Source: Penium margaritaceum
Lineage: Eukaryota; Streptophyta; Zygnematophyceae; Desmidiales; Peniaceae
Direction of reading: 5' to 3'
Assembly (NCBI GenBank): GCA_023375785.1
Contig: SZWC01001573.1
Span: forward strand, 195,998 to 241,846
Length of the DNA: 45,849 nucleotides
The notes beneath the pieces were generated by a model. The model searched no databases and was not told the origin of the DNA. It was given only the letters and a program-made list of their open reading frames with translations. Both the position numbers and the translations under genes were made by a program. Positions within the stretch are counted from its first letter, which is position 1; each line of letters opens with the position of its first letter. Below, in pieces: positions 42,891 through 45,849 of the stretch.

Positions 42891-44294
42891 AGCAGCTACT
42901 GGCACTCGATGTAGCGATGAGCGCCTCCAAAGTTATAGCAGTGGACAGTACATCCACTGCTACCACCCGAGGACTGCTGCTGCTACGACTGCTGTTGGCC
43001 CGAACCACGCTTCTTCTTACACTTCTTCTCCTGTTTTGTGGCTGCCATACCCTGCATCTGAGTCAGGGTAGACGGGGTGGAAGGGGAAGAGGAGGGTGTG
43101 CCAGAGGATGAAGAGGTGGTCGGCAAGAAGGGCGTCAGCGGTGACGTGATGACCGCTGCAGCAAGGGACTCTCCTGGTGGGCCACGGCAGCCTCGCGAGC
43201 GGAAGGCACCTGGAGGAAGAGCTGATGCATCCAAGGAAGAAGCTGAAGGGAGGTGGAGAAGGGCTCGAGCACGACGTCGCTGTATCCCGAGAAGATGTCT
43301 GCGTGCTCAAGACGGACTCCGGTTATGAGCGTGCGAAGCGCCCAGAGCTGTTTACCTCTTGAAGAACCAAGGTGCGTGTAGATGCGCATGGCACGCCGCC
43401 AGTAATCAGCTGTGGACTCGGCACGTCCCTGACGAAGGGAGTGGAAGGCGCGAATGTGAGCCGAATGGGTGGCATGTGTCTTTGCAGCAAGCAGGGACAG
43501 TGCCAGGTCCCAGCCCCCACGTGGATCAGCACCAACGCCCGTGCTGACCTCTCCAAGGAAAGGGTGAAATTCCACGACAGTCTCGCGCGGCATGGCATAA
43601 AGGAGCCCGCACATCACCCGAGCTGTTGTCAGCACCTGAGCGCAGTCTGTAACCTGGTACGGACTGTGATAGTAGGGCCATACCCCCTCTGAAGTGGCCC
43701 AGACCTGGAAGAGAGTCTCACATCAGTCAAAGCCGTCATCACTGTCATCGCGTAGTGGCGGTGTCTCGAAGTCCTTGGGTTGCCGCTCCGTGGGGAGGGA
43801 AACCACATGCTGGGAGGAACGAGGGATGGGAAAGACAGCGGGACGAGGAAAGTCGCCAAGGTAGGGATCAGGCAAGGGTCGGATGTCCGGGAACAGTGAA
43901 CCAGAACACGTCCGAAGCTGGTGGAGACGCTCCTGAAGCACGCGAATCTCCCTCTCATGGCTGTCGTCATCCATCCCTGGCATGTCAGGGTCCTCATCCA
44001 GAGGATCGAAGAGTGGCTGGTCCTGTCGTGCTGCTCTCCTCGGTGTAAATGCTGACTGTTGTGCATAAGGTATGGCACCGCCGACTCCCCCAGATGTCTG
44101 CTGTGGGACCATGGACTAACCATGAACAAGATCAGTGAGCCCCGGATGGCATCAGTCTGTTGCTACTGCTGACGACGTATCTCATCCTGCTGACTCCGTA
44201 GATCCGCAATGGCGTGTGAGCGTGGGCTCATGACCCCTGAGGAGGAGGAGGAGGGATCTAGTGGTCCTTTGCCCTTGTCACCGGTCGGAGCCAT
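42891..44294 (-). pseudogene. M Gag
   Basis: Start chosen at MAPTGDKGKGPLDPSS (ATG at 44292-44294). The frame passes a stop near 44160. The core has KDFETPP, then VWATSEGVWPYYHSPYQV, a helical region with YWRRAMRIYTHLGSS, and a C-terminal helix-rich part ending at a stop near 43135. The layout matches N Gag (KDFETPP...WAYY), so M and N Gags are related. Confidence 0.7.
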
Positions 44295-45214
44295 GTCAGC
44301 GCTCAGTATGGTCCGGGACGTCAAACTGGTCATATTTCAGAACCGTCAAGCGTTCTCGAGGAGTTGAAACGCTGACAATTTTTGACTTTCCGATCCCAAA
44401 ATTTGACTAATGCAGGTGCTGACGTCAGCAAGAGTTTCTTGACGTCAGCAAGGACCTGATGATCTCAGCAAGGAAAATGCTCACTTCAGCACAGTTTCCC
44501 TCTTTTTTCTTTTTTTTTGTGTTGACAATCCTCGTGGCTGTTGGGCGGCTACTCCGTTGCAGCTGCACGAAAGTTACGCAAAAGCTTTGCAACACCTTTT
44601 GCTCGGTTGCTGCCGCTGCTGCAACTGCGCTTGCAGCAGCAGCCGCGCAGCTGCTTGTGCAACTGTGGCAGTAGCTGCACGCTGTTGCTGCACCGCGGCG
44701 CTACTATGCACTTCTCTAGCTATGCGTTGCTGTTGCTGTGCACTGCCGCTACCGCACTGCTCCTACTGCTGCTAGCTACTACTACTACTACTACTACTGC
44801 TGCTCAATGTTGCCGCTGCTGCATGCTGCTACTTGCTGCTGCTGCTGCCCGCCGCCGCCTGCTGCGGCTGTTGCCTGCTGCTGCTACGCAGCACTGCTTT
44901 GCGCTGCTCCTCCTACACGCTGCTGCTGCCGTGCGCTGCAGCTGTTGCTGCCCGCCACCGCCTGCTACGGATGCGGCCTGCTGCCACCGCTGCCAGCGCC
45001 AATGCCAGCAGCTACTAGCGGCTGCCGCCTGCTATAGCTGTCACCTGCTGCTGCTAGCGACTGCTGCTGATGCACTCTCACGTACTGAAGGTGGGTGACG
45101 TCGCCGACAGACGGGTGACGCCGACAGGTTCGTGTACATCGGCTGCAATGGTGACGCTCACGGCTGCTGCTCTCCTGCATCTCTACTGCGCAGCTTGGTG
45201 ATAACTGTCTCAGT
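44295..45214 (-). other. M triplet-rich 5' leader
   Basis: 920 bp with GCT/GCC/CTA triplets (44600-45070). No double hairpin of the copia 1/N type was found. Short TGACGTCAGCA repeats occur at 44420-44470 (also near 37080-37140 in N). Confidence 0.6.
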
Positions 45215-45226
45215 GCTCTGATACCA
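45215..45226 (-). promoter_or_regulatory. M primer-binding site
   Basis: TGGTATCAGAGC on the minus strand, directly adjoining the 5' LTR. Confidence 0.9.
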
Positions 45227-45849
45227 TGAGAAGATGTATGGAAGCTTCCTAGCGGCACAGCCGCTGACTAGGCGTCAGTGCCTGGTCAGACGGTGATGAC
45301 AGTCACAAATCGTACACACAACGGCAAGGGTCTAGCTAAGGGACACAAGGCAAAGTGTCAGAATGCTTCAATAGCATTTGGAAAGAGAAATGACAAATGA
45401 CAGGTCCATGGCATAAGTACCTACCGCGGCGCACAGTGGGTGTCGCACGCGGCAGCACAAGGTCAGTCCTAAAACTGGCCCAAAACCAATGTTTTGGCCG
45501 TAACTTAGCGTAGACATGTCAGAATGCTACGCCGTCTGAACCATGACATGCATAATCACAAGCCAGACGCTACGACTGGTCACATGCATATATTCGGCAT
45601 CAAACGGTGGACACACAATGCAAAAACATGCATATCGGGCCCACAGCTAGTTCACCGATAAACTCCTACGTGCTGTAAAAAAAGTGCAGGAGGTCCCAGG
45701 CAGCGTCCAGAGCTCTAGGACGGTCGTCGGTCAGCTCCAAGGTGGTATTCCACCACCATTCAATGCACCGGTACCACCTGGGTCCGCATCAGGAATCTGC
45801 ACGGGCATGGACACGGCCGAGTGGTCACAGTAAACTGTGCAGGTCGACA
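45227..45849 (-). repeat. M 5' LTR, truncated by window end
   Basis: TGAGAAGATG ... GCAGGTCGACA. By comparison with 28724-28744, about 21 bp remain beyond the window. Confidence 0.82.

Larger units (their letters stand above)
8099..45849 (-). mobile_element. host Ty1/copia element M, interrupted twice, right edge outside window
   Basis: M is split into 8099-8134 and 28209-29315 (3' LTR and RNase H tail) and 39297-45849 (rest of pol, gag, leader, PBS, 5' LTR). Joining 29315 to 39302 restores the RNase H reading context (...LDGYT + DSGWAWS). Joining 8134 to 28209 restores the LTR when compared with 45290-45330. Net length inside the window is about 7.7 kb, a normal copia size. Many stops, frameshifts and catalytic substitutions, and the most diverged LTR pair of the nest, mark it as the oldest layer. 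Confidence 0.8.

Overview
This is eukaryotic DNA. It has one intron-containing, low-complexity gene near the left end, and the remaining ~38 kb is a stack of LTR retrotransposons. The complete Ty1/copia domain order (Gag, protease, integrase, reverse transcriptase, RNase H), priming sites matching initiator-Met tRNA (TGGTATCAGAGC), and heavy CAG/GCT triplet content fit a large-genome plant or streptophyte alga. A Chara-like genome is my best guess; it is an inference from style, not from a diagnostic gene. No rRNA, tRNA, CRISPR or prokaryotic features are visible.

Layout. 1-2650: repeat-rich flank with a poly-C run, a 41-bp tandem repeat, a 32-bp palindromic minisatellite and CAC/CCG triplet tracts; no convincing gene. 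2651-6785 (+): a glutamine/glycine/alanine-rich, probably nuclear protein with one well-supported intron (5768-6160) and a probable homopolymer frameshift at 2902-2909. 6786-7351: nothing recognised. 7352-7755: a complete 404-bp TRIM-type mini-retrotransposon with a perfect ATGAA target duplication. 7884-8098: a piece of a copia LTR on the + strand.

From 8099 to the right edge the window is a Russian doll. Host element M (copia, minus strand) runs from 8099 to just beyond the right edge and sits inside the LTR fragment at 7884-8098. M's 3' LTR was interrupted by a plus-strand array (8135-28208) of LTR-internal-LTR-internal-LTR units. These units encode only a zinc-knuckle/coiled-coil protein and no pol (TR-GAG/LARD-like). 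The array's first LTR was interrupted by copia 1 (8450-16684, minus). M's RNase H coding region was interrupted by copia N (29316-39296, minus). Target duplications or near-duplications mark the three inner insertions. LTR divergence follows the nesting order: copia 1 LTRs differ at 10 of 521 sites, the array's LTRs by a few percent, N's by roughly 8%, and M's clearly more.

How the parts relate. The pol-less array shares its priming site and the R/U5 part of its LTR with M-type copia elements, so an M-like element is the likely helper. All pol reading frames here carry stops, frameshifts or catalytic substitutions, many of the C-to-T/G-to-A type, so no element appears autonomous as assembled. 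Several defects are assembly artefacts: single Ns or an N run lie between duplicated flanks (17952, 29756, 35450-35634) or hide missing coding sequence (10263, 11839).
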